Under the pieces are notes generated by a model that was not told where the DNA came from, ran no database searches, and was given only the letters and a program-made list of their open reading frames with translations. From Basidiobolus meristosporus CBS 931.73 (taxonomy: Eukaryota; Basidiobolomycota; Basidiobolomycetes; Basidiobolales; Basidiobolaceae): a stretch of 64,000 bases of DNA. Below are positions 22,130 through 33,368 of this stretch, piece after piece; position 1 is the first letter of the stretch; every line of letters starts with the position of its first letter. The translations under genes were made by a program, and so were the position numbers. The stretch is taken from positions 62,001 through 126,000 of the forward strand of contig MCFE01000048.1 in NCBI GenBank assembly GCA_002104905.1, written 5' to 3'.

Positions 22130-23027
22130 ACCAATTTTAATATGACTTACTCATTGGAATGGTCTTTTCTCATCAATCCCAGCACTACCACTGGATTTCC
22201 TTTGACACACTAGAGGAGATCTATTCCAAGTAGTGTGGACTATCTACCCCAATCTACTCAAGAAGATACCTTGTTAAGCTTCTCTGCTATTACAAGAACT
22301 ATTGCCCTCCAAGGTTTCATCCCACCATCCATGGCAACAAAAGTCCTAGTAGCTATCATTCCCAGCTGGCAGCAATGGAGAACCACCTTGCAGAGTGTAT
22401 GACTGACTTAGAGCAAGCCTGGAATACTAGGTTCAGAAGCTCCAATAGACTTCCATAACCCAAAGTGTTCAGCAACAGGTTCCATATCAGGAGTATTTTG
22501 GATAACTTCCCAGTGAGGATTAACAGACCTTCTAGAGGGCAGAGGCAATTTTATTCTGGCAAGTACAAGGCACACAGTGTGAAGCTTCAAGCACTGTCTG
22601 ACATTGAGGGTAACATCATCTGGTTTAGTGGGCCATTTGCTGGAGGTAGGCATGACAAAACACTCTGGGTGGTGAATCATCCTGAACTCAGTAGAGGGGA
22701 GAAATGTATGGCAGACTTAGCCTATATAGGAGAGGATTGACACAGATTAGGATGTATTACGGCTTATAGAAAGCCAAGCAATGGTATGCTTAGCAGGAAG
22801 CAGAAGCTGTACATTGAGATATTTAATCATTTCAGAGTGAGGGTAGAGCACACATTTGGATATCTGAAGAGATTCAGCATATTGGCAGGTAATTACAGAG
22901 GAAAGTCATATATAGGAGAAAACAGCCAAATAGGTAAAATAGCTAAGATACTTAGTAATGCCCAATATGCTCATACAAGAAGACATCCACTGAGAGAAAT
23001 GTATCTGGAGCACTATGCAAAGTAAAT
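22130..23027 (+). pseudogene. PIF/Harbinger-like DDE transposase (H2), broken
   Basis: It is homologous over its length to the intact frame at 58548-59489. The catalytic Asp region is SILDNFPVRINRP, the second Asp region is GPFAGGRHD, and the Glu lies in FRVRVEHTFGYLKRF. Stops at 22210, 22402 and 22738 (TGA after IGED) and frameshifts interrupt it. It ends at 23025 with TAA. Confidence 0.8.
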
Positions 23028-23118
23028 AAAGCAAGGAAAGAACTATTCTGAGCAACATAAGTAAGATTGAGTAAAATAACCAGTACCTGTATCATACCAC
23101 TGGCATCATGGTAGATAT

Positions 23119-23487
23119 TGTTGCAATTTAACAAGTGATTTGGATATAAGGAACTTATCAAGAAATAGTGATAATAGTTGAACTGTTGTTTATTCATAAA
23201 GAAGCTCAGTATTTATACCTTTGTAGATGTAATACAGCTGCAACACTAAGTAGGAAGGGTTTCTCAATATTCAGGAGCATTCTGTAACAGTTTCAGGGTT
23301 AGTACATAATGTTTGGTAATAGTGCTAATTTGATCCTGACTATAGGGGAATAATCATAAGATCATATATCTGGAGAAAGTGGCAAAGTTAGGGCAGTAAA
23401 TGAGTCCTACAGTGACTAAGACTAGCCTAGAATTGTTAGGTAAATTTTTAGCTGCTGAATGATACCAAATAGTCCAATATTTCAACA
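23119..23487 (-). mobile_element. Solo LTR, family D (369 bp), TSD GATAT
   Basis: TGTTGCAATTTAACAAG to TATTTCAACA, flanked by GATAT at 23114-23118 and 23488-23492. It is the reverse of the solo LTR at 27838-28207. It sits in the 3' subterminal region of H2. Confidence 0.88.
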
Positions 23488-23582
23488 GATATTATAGTGC
23501 CAGATAGTGCAGTAGGGTGCCAGATCAATCCGGCACTATAAACAGGCTGGCATTATGTGGCACTATCCAACAGAACCAGTCT

Positions 23583-23698
23583 AGCTCATAGAGACAGACC
23601 CAAGCTTGCAAGACTTGCCAACAATACTGAATCATCAAGATAATGGTATCATAATAAAAGAGATTCAGGAGAACCCTCTCACCTTTATAAGGGAAGAG
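23583..23698 (+). pseudogene. 3' end of a Gypsy-3-like pol gene (Gypsy-6)
   Basis: It matches the reverse complement of 38401-38500: DRLKLARLANN and WYHNKRDSGEPS with one stop, followed by a remnant polypurine tract and LTR B. The 5' side is cut by the H2 end at 23582. Confidence 0.7.
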
Positions 23699-24070
23699 TA
23701 TTATAATCCACAGCTTGAATGTTTAGATTAGATTGGTTTTTAGTCAAATCAGCTTGTTATATGCTTAGCCTATCAATACATCAGTGTTATCTATCAAATC
23801 AGTAGCATTAGTCAGCAGATGCATCAGCAGACTCTTATCAGACAGGAATAGATATATTAAGTGAAATCTTATTGCATGATGATGATTCAATCATATGAGT
23901 CATCAGCCACAACCTACATTAGAAAATACAATTAGTCAGCAATTGATCTGGCAAAATTGTATATAAGGAGCTGCTGGGACCTCAATAAAAACCAGTTCAA
24001 GTTTTAGTCAATACAATACTAGCTAAATTCCCTATACCTCTACAACTCTTAAACCAAAACTTGAATCACA
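23699..24070 (+). mobile_element. 3' LTR of Gypsy-6, family B
   Basis: It is colinear with the 368-bp LTR at 38023-38390 in reverse orientation, diverged, and ends AACTTGAATCACA. The homology starts near CAGCTTGAATGT. It borders an accessory-gene copy at 24071. Confidence 0.7.
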
Positions 24071-26224
24071 GTATCCCCATTAGAGAACATAGTATTGCTG
24101 CTGCAACAAAGGAACTTTTGTAGCTTGGTGTCATAGCCAAGATTTGAGCCATTTCCTGATGTAACAGCAGAGGAGAACTATGCAGTCTTTGAAGCACAAC
24201 AGCAGCACCCAAAGATAAAGCCCACAGACAAAGATATAGCCTACAGAAAAGCCTATCACAGCATGGGAGGGAGAGGCCATGGTGTTTATAACCAGGCCTA
24301 AAATTTAGAAGATATTGAAGATGTGTGAAACCATTCAGTGCAATGATTAAGAGTTGGCTTAAATTCAAAAGGCTGTTAGTAGTCTAGCATGGTGCCACCT
24401 TAAGGCTGGAATACCATGGTACCATCATGAGCCCAAGGCTAAGCAGAATGTACTTGACTCATTCCATGAGCAGTATCCTGGATTCAAGCAAGCTAGCAGG
24501 CTTTTGGGCCAGCATTGGTATATTAAAAAGGTATCTTAAGGTTAGCAGAAACTATAAATGACCAACATACAAGGATACAATGTCTCAAATCCAGCAGCCT
24601 CCTCAAGAGCTGGTTCCATGTAGGACTGGAAGCTCCAAACAAAGGCAAATGAATGGCAGGTAGCTGGAAGAGTGCCAATAAGGGACAGGCAGGCAGAAAT
24701 AGATCCATCATTGCAGCATTTACCAGGGAGAAAATGAAGTTCAATAAAAGAAGCACTCAATCACAGTTACAGTGAAGGACTGGACAGTCATAATGACCTG
24801 CAGGTTTCTCAGGGGACTGTTACAAGCACAGCTGGATATTTTAAACAAGCAGCAAACAAATGTCATGTAGCCAGGAGAGTGCTGGCAAGGGACAAGCTGG
24901 CAAAAATAAATTCACCTGTGCAGCATTCATCAAGGTGAAAACAAAGTATAATGCAAGGAACACTTAGCCACAGTAGCAGCAAAGGACTTGACAGTGATAA
25001 AAGCTTGCAGCTTTCACAGAAGCCTGTCACATATAGGGCTGATAGCTCCAAGCAAGTAGCCAAGAAATGTCAGGTTGGCGGGATATGCCAGTAGGGGACA
25101 AGTAGACAAAAATGGAGGTAACAATGGAGCATTCATCAAGGAGAGAGCAGAGCATAATGCAAGGAGCACTTGGTCAATGTAGTTGTGAAAGACTTGGCAG
25201 TAAAAAGGTAAAGGTATAGTGTAAGAGGTCTACCCAAGCCAGAGACAGGAAAGTGTGAAAAAAAAGCTGCAGCTCTCACTGATTAATACATCACCACAGA
25301 ACAGGCTGAGTCCCATCAGAGCCAAGAAGAATCACCTACATGACAAAAGCTTTTCTCAAGAGATGGAAGTGCAGCTAGTTGAGCTACACTCTACTGAAGT
25401 AGTTACATTTGAAGAGAATAGCAATTTTTGTACCACTACCTCCATGTCCTCCATTTTACACATAGTGAAGACCTCACTGACAGACATCCAATAATATCAA
25501 GAACTCAAGTGGCTATTAAAACAACTACAATGGAATCTTTGAATGTTAATAGACACAACAAGAGGTTGCAGCACTTCTTCAAGAGCAGTGCACAGGAAAA
25601 TGCACTTGATTATTTTAGCAATTTATTGCAAAGACTGGCAGATGAGGTGCTAAACCTAGCAGTGCAAGCTGAAAACTAGAAGAGATGGGAACCAGTGAGT
25701 AAACAGCATCATAAAGCCATAGGGTTCCTGCTAAAGTCATGGAAAAAGGACATTACAGCATATATACTCATTTAATGACAGACTGTTATAGACTTACTTA
25801 ACAAGTCTGGGGCTGGGCTTACTATTAGTGCTGTGTATAGGGACTTGTATAGGCCAATACAATTTGTAATTGAGTTACAACAGAAGTTTCAGTAGAATTA
25901 AATCCAGTTGTGTGCATGAATAGTAAATGAATTGGCTGGGTCAGGAAGTAAGAAGTGTAAAAAGGCAATAGCCAATCAATGTAGACAAGCATAAGAGGTG
26001 ATCAAGTGTCTGGGATGAGAATGTGAGAGAATTGGTAAAGGACCAAGCATAAGCCACTTGTGTACTGTTGTGATGAAATATTTGGACCAAGTTTTTTGTG
26101 AGAAACAGAGTGCAATTATCTTTTGATAGTCTTTGCACAGTGTCCTAATGTGCTCAATATCTCTTAGTCATGGTGCTTTAATTTTGTGATGTCCTCCTGA
26201 CAGGAACATCACAATTATTTTCAT
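24071..26224 (+). pseudogene. Accessory (TnpA-like) gene copy, 5'-truncated, to the element end
   Basis: It starts at the heptad-like block equivalent to about 3840 of copy 1 and continues through the tandem repeats and the C-terminal block (HNKRLQHFFKSSAQENALDY, 25553-25610). It then runs to an end-like TCACAATTATTTTCATT at 26208-26224, which corresponds to the CCCTATG terminus. Many stops are present. No Tnp2 partner remains on the left because LTR B abuts it. Confidence 0.7.
24592..25215 (+). repeat. Three tandem units of the accessory-protein repeat
   Basis: Units start near 24592, 24796 and 25006, each about 205-210 bp. Shared blocks are GCCAGGAGAGTGC-like, GGGACAxGCxGGCA and CATTxATCAAGG. 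One more unit is present than in copies 1 and 3. Confidence 0.65.
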
Positions 26225-26480
26225 TGCAAATTCTAGTAAGCCAAGATAGTATCAAGCACTTTTGTGACAAGTTATAAGTTCCTGGAGCCAAATTCAGAGT
26301 ACCATGGGTGTTGACCACCACATGTATCACTTCAGCCTCTCTGTACTTTTGCACATTATGAACAGCATAAATCCCAAAAAAACATCAAAAAATTGTTATA
26401 CTCCAGCTTTGTACAAGAAACATAGTGCCTTGATGAGTCTGATTTATGGTGCTCTTACAAGTCACACAGCCTTACATACA
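26225..26480. mobile_element. Degenerate AGACTTG MITE arm
   Basis: Blocks CCAAGATAGTxxCAxGCA, TTTTGTGACAxGTTxxAAG and GAGTACCATGGGTxTTGA match one arm of the MITEs at 4870-4940 and 29325-29400. The ends are not preserved. Confidence 0.55.
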
Positions 26481-27692
26481 TATCAGAGAGTACATTAGTC
26501 ATTGCAGTTAAAAACCTGCTCAATATTGCATAGATTCCCCAGGTTTTGGCACAAACTGGCATGCTTGGGCTGTACTGCAAAAGTTGCAAATGGATTCATT
26601 TGTGTATAGTCTGCTCATCAAGTGCCCGTATTCTTGGCTCATTCTTGATTTTGGTACTGTGTTGCCATATATCTTCTTATATACACCCAGAGAGTATCAA
26701 GATAAGGTTGACCAAATACTGCCATAATATCAGCCAAGTTCCAAGTTTCTTAAAACTGATAGCCCTCAAAGCCTCCAATATCTGCTATTAGGTAATCAAG
26801 CAGATATGTTGACTAACTACCCACTACTTTCATCAAAATTGCAAGTGAATGTTAGAACAAAAAACTAGCCAAATACCCACCAAATATCATTAGAATACCA
26901 GCAGAATGCTAGCTGAAAGTCTGATGAATTCCAAGCCTGAGATTTTGAGAGGGATAACTGCTGGTATCTTAATGTCAAACTCATGTGCATCTTTCTACTC
27001 AAGCTTTTCCTTCTCAGTAGACTCTTTGAGGTATCCAGTTATGTAAGATTAATGAGTAGTGTGCAAATATCTATATAAAGGCCCATCATAGATGTTGTAA
27101 AAATTTGGAATTCAACCTAAATATTCACCTAACTTAGTCACTTAGATCATTACCCTTAAATCCTAGAGAATACTGACCATATTCCTTGTTGGGATTTACT
27201 TAGAATATTTTCACCAAAATACCAGGTACCCAGAACATGAAAATTCTCAAAGTTGTCCAAACAGCCCCAAACTTTGCACACATGTTCTTGGGACCTTCCT
27301 TAACCTATTCTATGTGTTTATAAGGCCAAGACCAGGTAAAAGTATAAATACTACTTTTACATTCAATAAATCATTAAGTGAAAACCACATAATCTACTTG
27401 TCCTCCCAAATCACTTCTAATATCTCCAAGACTCTTACAACAATAGACACATGGGCCATACCTTAATCATTTGGCAAGCAATGGAAAAGATCCAAAAATT
27501 ATGTTTCCAGTCCAGACCACACTAATGGACATAGGGATGGGCCTTGCCTGTGTTGTACTAAACATGAGTTGGGACTTGTTATAGGGACTATAGTAATGGA
27601 TATGAATACCTATATAAAAGTATATTGGTATAAACCTGATCTTATATGAAATATGCACAGAAACCAATACAATTATTGAATATTCATGTATT
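26481..27692 (-). pseudogene. Second ORF of Harbinger copy H3, degenerate
   Basis: It matches 21300-21830 in the same orientation (GTACATTAGTCATT, GGCTCATTCTTGATTT, ATATCTTCTTA). It carries a solo copia LTR (27093-27442) and ends at a MITE (27693). There are no open frames of size. Confidence 0.6.
27093..27442 (+). mobile_element. Solo LTR, family cop (350 bp), TSD ATAGA
   Basis: TGTTGTAAAAATTTGG to CTCTTACAACA, flanked by ATAGA (27088-27092 and 27443-27447). The empty site CATAGACAC is present in H2 near 21634. It is the reference copy for the Copia-1/Copia-2 LTR. A TATA-like GTATAAATAC lies near 27340. Confidence 0.9.
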
Positions 27693-28794
27693 AGACTTGT
27701 ACCATTGGATAATGCCACATTGAGCCATGAGCACCAAATAGTGTCAGTGCATGCCAGAAAGGTATAGCCAACCTAACCTTGGCCACAGAGTGTGAAATAT
27801 AGCACAGCATCCTCATGCAAAGCAACCCCTGTGTTTCTGTTGAAATATTGGACTATTTGGTATCATTCAGCAGCTAAAAATTTACTTAACAATTCTAGGC
27901 TAGTCTTAGTCACTGTAGGACTCATTTACTGCCTTAACTTTGCCACTTTCTCCAGATATATGATCTTATGATTATTCCCCTATAGTCAGGATCAAATTAG
28001 CACTATTACCAAACATTATGTACTAACTCTGAAACTGTTACAGAATGCTCCTGAATATTGAGAAACCCTTCCTACTTAGTGTTGCAGCTGTATTACATCT
28101 ACAAAGGTATAAATACTGAGCTTCTTTATGAATAAACAATAGTTCAACTATTATCACTATTTCTTGATAAGTTCCTTATATCCAAATCACTTCTTAAACT
28201 TGCAACAGTTTCACGCATCGCACTGGAGAACATTCATTTTTTGAGCATTTTTTTGATCAATGTTGTGTAGGATGTGTAAGAGCACAGAAGGACTGAAGTC
28301 ATGCATCTGGTACTCAATAGCCTTAGCACTTTGAATCTAGCTCCTGTGACTTGTATCATGACATCAAAATGCATGGCACTATCTTGGTCCACTGGTACTG
28401 TCTGACACTATATTTATATTAGCCCTAAAGTAAACCAACTTACGTACTACATTGCCAGATAGTACTAGTGAACCAAGATAGTGCCATGCATTTTGGTGAC
28501 ATGATACAAGTCACAGGAGCTAGATTCAAAGTGCCAAGGCTATTGAGTACCAGATGAATGTCTTCAGTCTTTCTGTGCTCTTACACATCCTACACAACAA
28601 ATGAACCAAAAAAAAGATCAAAAAATGAATTTTCTCCAGTACAAAGAGTGAAACACAAGGGCTGCTTTGAGTGAAGATGCAGAGCTATGTTTCATACTCT
28701 GCGGCCAAGAATAGGCTCACTTGGCCTCCCTGGCACACTACGGCATCATTTGGTACTCATGGCTCAATGTGGCACTATACAACAGAACAAGTCT
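27693..28794. mobile_element. AGACTTG fold-back MITE with LTR D inside, TSD ATT
   Basis: The ends are AGACTTGTACCATTGG and its inverted partner CAACAGAACAAGTCT. Flanks are ATT (27690-27692 and 28795-28797), and the empty site is in H2 (CATACATTATGCATG, 21876). Removing the 370-bp LTR D and 5-bp TSD leaves about 727 bp, the usual size of the family. Confidence 0.85.
27838..28207 (+). mobile_element. Solo LTR, family D (370 bp), TSD GTTTC
   Basis: TGTTGAAATATTGG to ACTTGCAACA, flanked by GTTTC (27833-27837 and 28208-28212). TATAAATAC (near 28110) and AATAAACAAT (near 28131) look like TATA and polyadenylation signals, so the sense strand is plus. It is the same family as 23119-23487. Confidence 0.9.
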
Positions 28795-28908
28795 ATTATG
28801 CATGATATATCATAGATTGCATTAGCATATATCAGATCACATCATTTTTAGATTTTCAATTTGGTTATTCACTTGTCATTAATTCATCAATAAAATCAAT
28901 AAGTCATT

Positions 28909-29642
28909 AGACTTGTTCCGTTGGATAGTGCCACATTGAGCCATGAGTGCCAAATGATGCCATAGTGTGCCAGAGAGACCAAGTGAGCCTCTACCTGGCC
29001 ACAGAGTGTGAAACATAGCTCTGCATCTTCATGCAAAGTTGCCCCTGTGTTTCACCCATTGTGTTGGAGGAATTCCATTTTTTGACCTTTTTTTTGGGAT
29101 CAATGTTGTGCAGGATGTGTTAGAGCACAAGCAGATTGAAGATATGCATCTGGTACTCAATACCTATGGCACTCTGAATCTAGCTCCTGTAGCTTGTATC
29201 ATGTCACAAAAATGAATGGCACTATCTTGGTCCACTGGTACTATCTGGCACTATAAGTGCTTTGTATAGATCTTACTTTAGGGCTAATATTTAAATATAG
29301 TGCCAGATAGTACCAGTGGACCAAGATAGTGCCATTCATTTTTGTGACATGATACAAGCTACAGGAGCTAGATTCAGAGTGCCATGGGTATTGAGTACCA
29401 GATGCATATCTTCAGTTCTCCTGTGCTCTTACACATCCTGAGCTACAATGATCCACAAAAAAAGGTCAAAAAGTGGATTTTCTCCTGCGCAATGGGTGAA
29501 ACACAGGGGCTGTTTTACTTGAAGATGCAGAGCTATGTTTCACACTCTGTGGCCAAGTATAGGCTCACTTGACCTCTCTGGCACACTATGGCATCATTTG
29601 GCACTCATGGCCCAATGTGGCACTATCCAACGGAACAAGTCT
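28909..29642. mobile_element. AGACTTG fold-back MITE (734 bp)
   Basis: It has near-perfect inverted arms of about 350 bp, from AGACTTGTTCCGTTGG to CCAACGGAACAAGTCT, with a short AT-rich loop around 29275. It is one of the best preserved copies. Flanks are ATT on the left and AAT on the right, so the duplication is imperfect here. It lies in the Harbinger H3 intergenic region, just before the transposase. Confidence 0.85.
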
Positions 29643-30270
29643 AATTTTCAAGAATGACTTTTGCAATATAAAGATGGGATGCATGGCTATTGATGGATAT
29701 TTTGTCATAGTGCATGGAGGACCAGATAACTTTGGCCATCAAACCAAATCAAGTCAGCTAATTCCAAGCTGACTTATCAATCATATTTTGGATTAATGAT
29801 TCCCATGATTGTTTCTCTTCAATTGCATCAAAAGAGCCCAATACCAAGTACTGTGGACCCTCTACCACAGTTCACTCTTGGGGATCTCATGTTAAGCTAC
29901 TCAGCTATATAAAGAAGTATGGGCTTACATGGCTCATACAGCCATCTATGGCATCCAAAGTTAAAGAGGCTTTGATTCCCATTTCACAGCACTGGAATAT
30001 TATCTTGCAGTGAGGATGAGTGACTTAGAGTATGCTTGCAATACTAGGTTCAGAGGCTCCAGTGAGCTGCCATACTCTGAAGTGTTCAGCAGCAAGTTCC
30101 ATATGAAGGGAATTATGGATACCTTCCAAAGAAAGATAAAAGACCTTCTAAAGGGCAGAGGCACTTATATTCTGATAAATACATGATGCAGTAAATGAAT
30201 TTTGAAGAATAATCTTACATTGAGTGTACAATCATCAGGTTTAGCGGGTCATTTGCTGGAAGTAGGAACT
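29643..30270 (+). pseudogene. PIF/Harbinger-like transposase of H3, truncated and decayed
   Basis: It is similar to 21990-22660: GATGGGATxCATGGCTATTGATGG upstream, AATACTAGGTTCAGA(A/G)GCTCC and the first catalytic region (GGATACCTTCC...AGACCTTCTA) are present. It ends inside the second Asp region at about 30270, where LTR G begins. It has many stops. Confidence 0.65.
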
Positions 30271-30641
30271 ATGAGGTGGTGTGCAAGTCCAAGGGAGATA
30301 TACATGCTGCACTTTGTAGGTGTTTTATGCATGGGGGTTCAGTTGGTATGATAGCCTCTGTCAAAAGCTTGCTAGGATTACTTGGGTTTTGTCTGTACTC
30401 TAATTTGAAGGGAAAAAAGCTACAAGTTGGGGTAGACTATTAAGCTACAATCAACAACTTAGCTGGGATCTTAAGGAATTTGATAAGAATGCATCAGAGG
30501 GCTATAGCTACAAAGACAGAGAAGTATCTTTGCCCATGCAAGAGCAAGATTGGGAAAGAATCAAGTACAGTAAAGAATACTTATTCTGAGTATTCCTCAC
30601 AAATGGTGCCTCCAAGGTCAGTCAGCTGTTAACATAGCTTC
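30271..30641 (-). mobile_element. LTR, family G, first part (split by LTR X)
   Basis: It begins GGTGGTGTGCAAGTCCAAGGGAG, matching the inner end of LTR G at 20013, and continues to 30641, where an LTR-X insertion begins. The LTR resumes at 35997. CTTC is duplicated at the joint (30638-30641 and 35997-36000). Confidence 0.75.
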
Positions 30642-30690
30642 TGCAGAAAGTATTCCATCACTACAATATCTCTAAACCAATTATGAGGGA
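30642..30690 (+). mobile_element. LTR, family X, left end
   Basis: It starts TGCAGAAAGTATTCC and shares CACTACAATATCTCTAAACCAA-like sequence with 1844-1875. The right end is at 35877-35996. Most of the LTR-X body is missing; a CCCTATG element copy occupies the gap. Confidence 0.65.
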
Positions 30691-30715
30691 TGTTTCTGGT
30701 TATTGCTGCTACCAA

Positions 30716-31084
30716 TGTTTCAAGTCTTGGTATAAGAGTTGTAGAGGAATTGGGAGTTTAGCTAGTATTGTATTCACTAAAACTTGAACTGATCCTTATT
30801 GAGATTCCAGCAGCTCCTTATATACATTGTGCCAGATCAATTGCTGACTTATTGTATCTCCTAATGTAGGCTGTGGCTGATGACTCATTTGATTGCATCA
30901 TCAGCACCAAATAAGATCCTACCTAATATATCTATTTCTGTCTGATAAGGATCTGCTGATTAATTTGCTGACTAATGTTACTGATTTGATAGATAATACT
31001 GATATACTGATAACCTAAACAAATAACTTATTGATTTGACTAAAAACAGATCTAACTTAAACATTCAAGCGGCAGATCATAACA
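30716..31084 (+). mobile_element. Solo LTR, family B (369 bp)
   Basis: TGTTTCAAGTCTTGG to GGCAGATCATAACA is colinear with 38023-38390. No matching duplication is visible, so its outer neighbours have been rearranged: the expected end of the adjacent CCCTATG element is missing. Confidence 0.85.
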
Positions 31085-33146
31085 TTATTTCCATAGAAAC
31101 TTTAGTTGTACCTCCATTGCCAACTGTACTGACCTATACAAGTCCCTAAACCTTACACTAACATTAAGGCCAACCTTACACTCTACAAGTAACTCCATTG
31201 AAATCCACTCAATAAGTATTTCTGCTGTAACACTCTGGTTCCACAACTTTGGCAGGAACCCAACAGCTTTATGGCACTATTCATTCACTGGTTCCCACAC
31301 ATCCTGGCCTTTAGCCAGCACTGTAAGGTCTAGCACCTCATCTGCCAGTCTTTGCAACAAATACTTGTAATGTTGAAGTGCGTTTTCTTAAGCACTGCTC
31401 ATGAAGAAGTGCTGCAACCTATCAGTGCTCCTACTAATGTTCTAAAATTCCACCAAAGGCATTGTGATAATCTTTTGAGTTCTTGATGTTGTAGCCTTGT
31501 CTGTCAGTGGGATCCCCATTCTGTCAACATTGGAGGATGTGGAGGCTGTGGTAGACAAATTGCCTTTTTCTGCAAACTCATCTACCTTGCTGGAGTGTAG
31601 CTCCACTGGCTGCTCTTCCAACTTTTGTAAAGACAGCTGTTTTCTTATTGGTAGTTCTTCTTTGCTATGTAGGGATTTAGTCTGTTCTGGGCTTGCAGCA
31701 TTAATTGGCAATAGCTGCAGTCTTTTTGCATGCCCCCGGTCTCAGGCTTGGGTAGACATTTTTCCTTTACCCTTCCCTTTATTACTGCCAGGTCTTTCAC
31801 TGCTGCTTTGTCTTAGTGCTTCTTGTAATGAACTATGTTTTCTCCTTGATAGGTTCTGCTCTGACGCATCTGTTTTGACTTGCCTATCCCTCACTGGCGC
31901 TCTTCTGGCAACCTGAAGTTTCTTTTCCACTTGCTTCAAGCTCCTAACCATAGTTGTAATGGGCTGCTGTCAAAGTTGCCAGTGCTTATCACTACCAGGT
32001 CCTTGACTGCTACTTTGACCAAGTGCTTCTTGAGTGGTACTATGCTTTTCCTTGATAAATGCTCCACTGGTGCATCTGTATCTGCCTGCTTTTCCCTAAT
32101 TGGTACTCTTCTAGCTACATGATGTCTCCTTGACACTTGTCTGGAGCTTTTGACCCTGCTTTTAATGGGCTATTGAGGAAGCAGCTGGTCTTTAGCTATT
32201 GCACCCTTGTAAGTCTGCCTTTGATAGTTTCTGATATTCTTAAGATACGTTCTTTGCATTCCAACACTGGTCCAAAATCTGATTGCCCATTTGAATCTAA
32301 GATAATGCTCATGGAACAAGTCAGATGCAATCTGCTTAGCCTTGAGTTCCTGATGGTTCCATGGTATGCCAGCCTTAAGGTTATGGTGTGCTAGACTTCT
32401 GATGGCCTCTTGAATATTTGCCCACTTTTCATTATTGCACTCAACAGCTTCACAGTTCTTTAATGTCTTTAAATTTTTAGGCTTTAGTATAAACACCACA
32501 TTGTCTCATTACCATGCTGTAACAGGTTTTTCTGTGGGCTTTATCTTTGGGCACTGTTGTTGCGCTTTAGAGACTACACAGTGTTCCTCTGCTATGACAT
32601 TGGGAAATGGCTCAATTCCTGGCTGTGATATTGAGCTACTTGAGTTCCTTCTTTGCAGCAAAGATGCTGCTTTCTCTACCTGGGATATTGATTGCTCTAC
32701 ACATATTATCCACTCATCATGCTTCTGGACTCAATCCTGATTTCTCTTTGCCATTGCATCTATCCTATCAGCCACTGCACCTAATTGCTTCATAAATGCT
32801 TTGGTATGAGCCAACAATATACTTGCTAATATGGGTGGTGATGATGTTTTGATGGTCAATTGCAGGTCTTCAAGAGAGGGTACTGTGTTTGCTACATTCT
32901 CATCAGCCTGAGCATAATGGTCAGCTTGTGGCTCCACAGAAGTTATCATTTGCCCACTTGACTGAGAGCCCGAGGAGTGTGCATTATTACCTTCAGTGGG
33001 CACACTGTCCACAAGGCCTTTTTTGGATGTAGCCCTGCTTGCTGTACTAATTGTCAGAGCAAGCTGTAATCCAACCATTCTTCTGTGCCATCAGTGGTGA
33101 GGTTTGATTGGGGACCAGACAACTTTGCTTTATCTTTTGGCGGCAT
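31085..33146 (-). pseudogene. Accessory (TnpA-like) gene of element 2
   Basis: The start is MPPKDKAKLSGPQSN at 33146. It has the same block order as copy 1: TSSPPILASILLAHTKAFMKQL, a heptad-like part, FHEHYLRFKWAIRFW (32320), two repeat units (about 32220-31780), then EDQ/WEPVN-type C-terminal sequence near 31260. Frameshifts and stops are present. Because no LTR interrupts the repeats, it is the best template for the uninterrupted repeat order. Confidence 0.65.
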
Positions 33147-33368
33147 ATATATGGTAGTGAGTCAAATCAACAGGGAAATAGTGTTACATATACATTGGTA
33201 TGTGGTGCCACTACTTTATGTATAATGCTTACTATGGTGGGTGATCACTGAATCTTACATTCATGCAGGTGCAGTGTCTCAAATACAAGACTGTCTTAAA
33301 ATCACATGAGTATTGACCAAAAAGTGGTATAATAGTGTTACATAGTTCAAGGCCAAATTGTTTGTCCC
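33147..33368. promoter_or_regulatory. Divergent promoter region of element 2 (no MITE)
   Basis: A 222-bp spacer between start codons is the uninserted counterpart of 4324-5281 and shows the empty MITE site near 33275. TATATATGG lies near the accessory start and GGTATAATAG near 33325. Function is inferred. Confidence 0.45.

Larger units (their letters stand above)
19785..23582. mobile_element. PIF/Harbinger-like element copy H2, with two LTR-G insertions and one LTR D
   Basis: It has a plus-strand DDE transposase pseudogene (22130-23027), a minus-strand second ORF (21830 to 19785, interrupted) and a right end whose reverse complement begins AGACTGGTTCTGTTGG (23582). The left end lies beyond the Gypsy-4 insertion and is not seen. 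It is inserted in the 3' end of a Gypsy-3-like pol gene that resumes at 23583. Confidence 0.75.
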
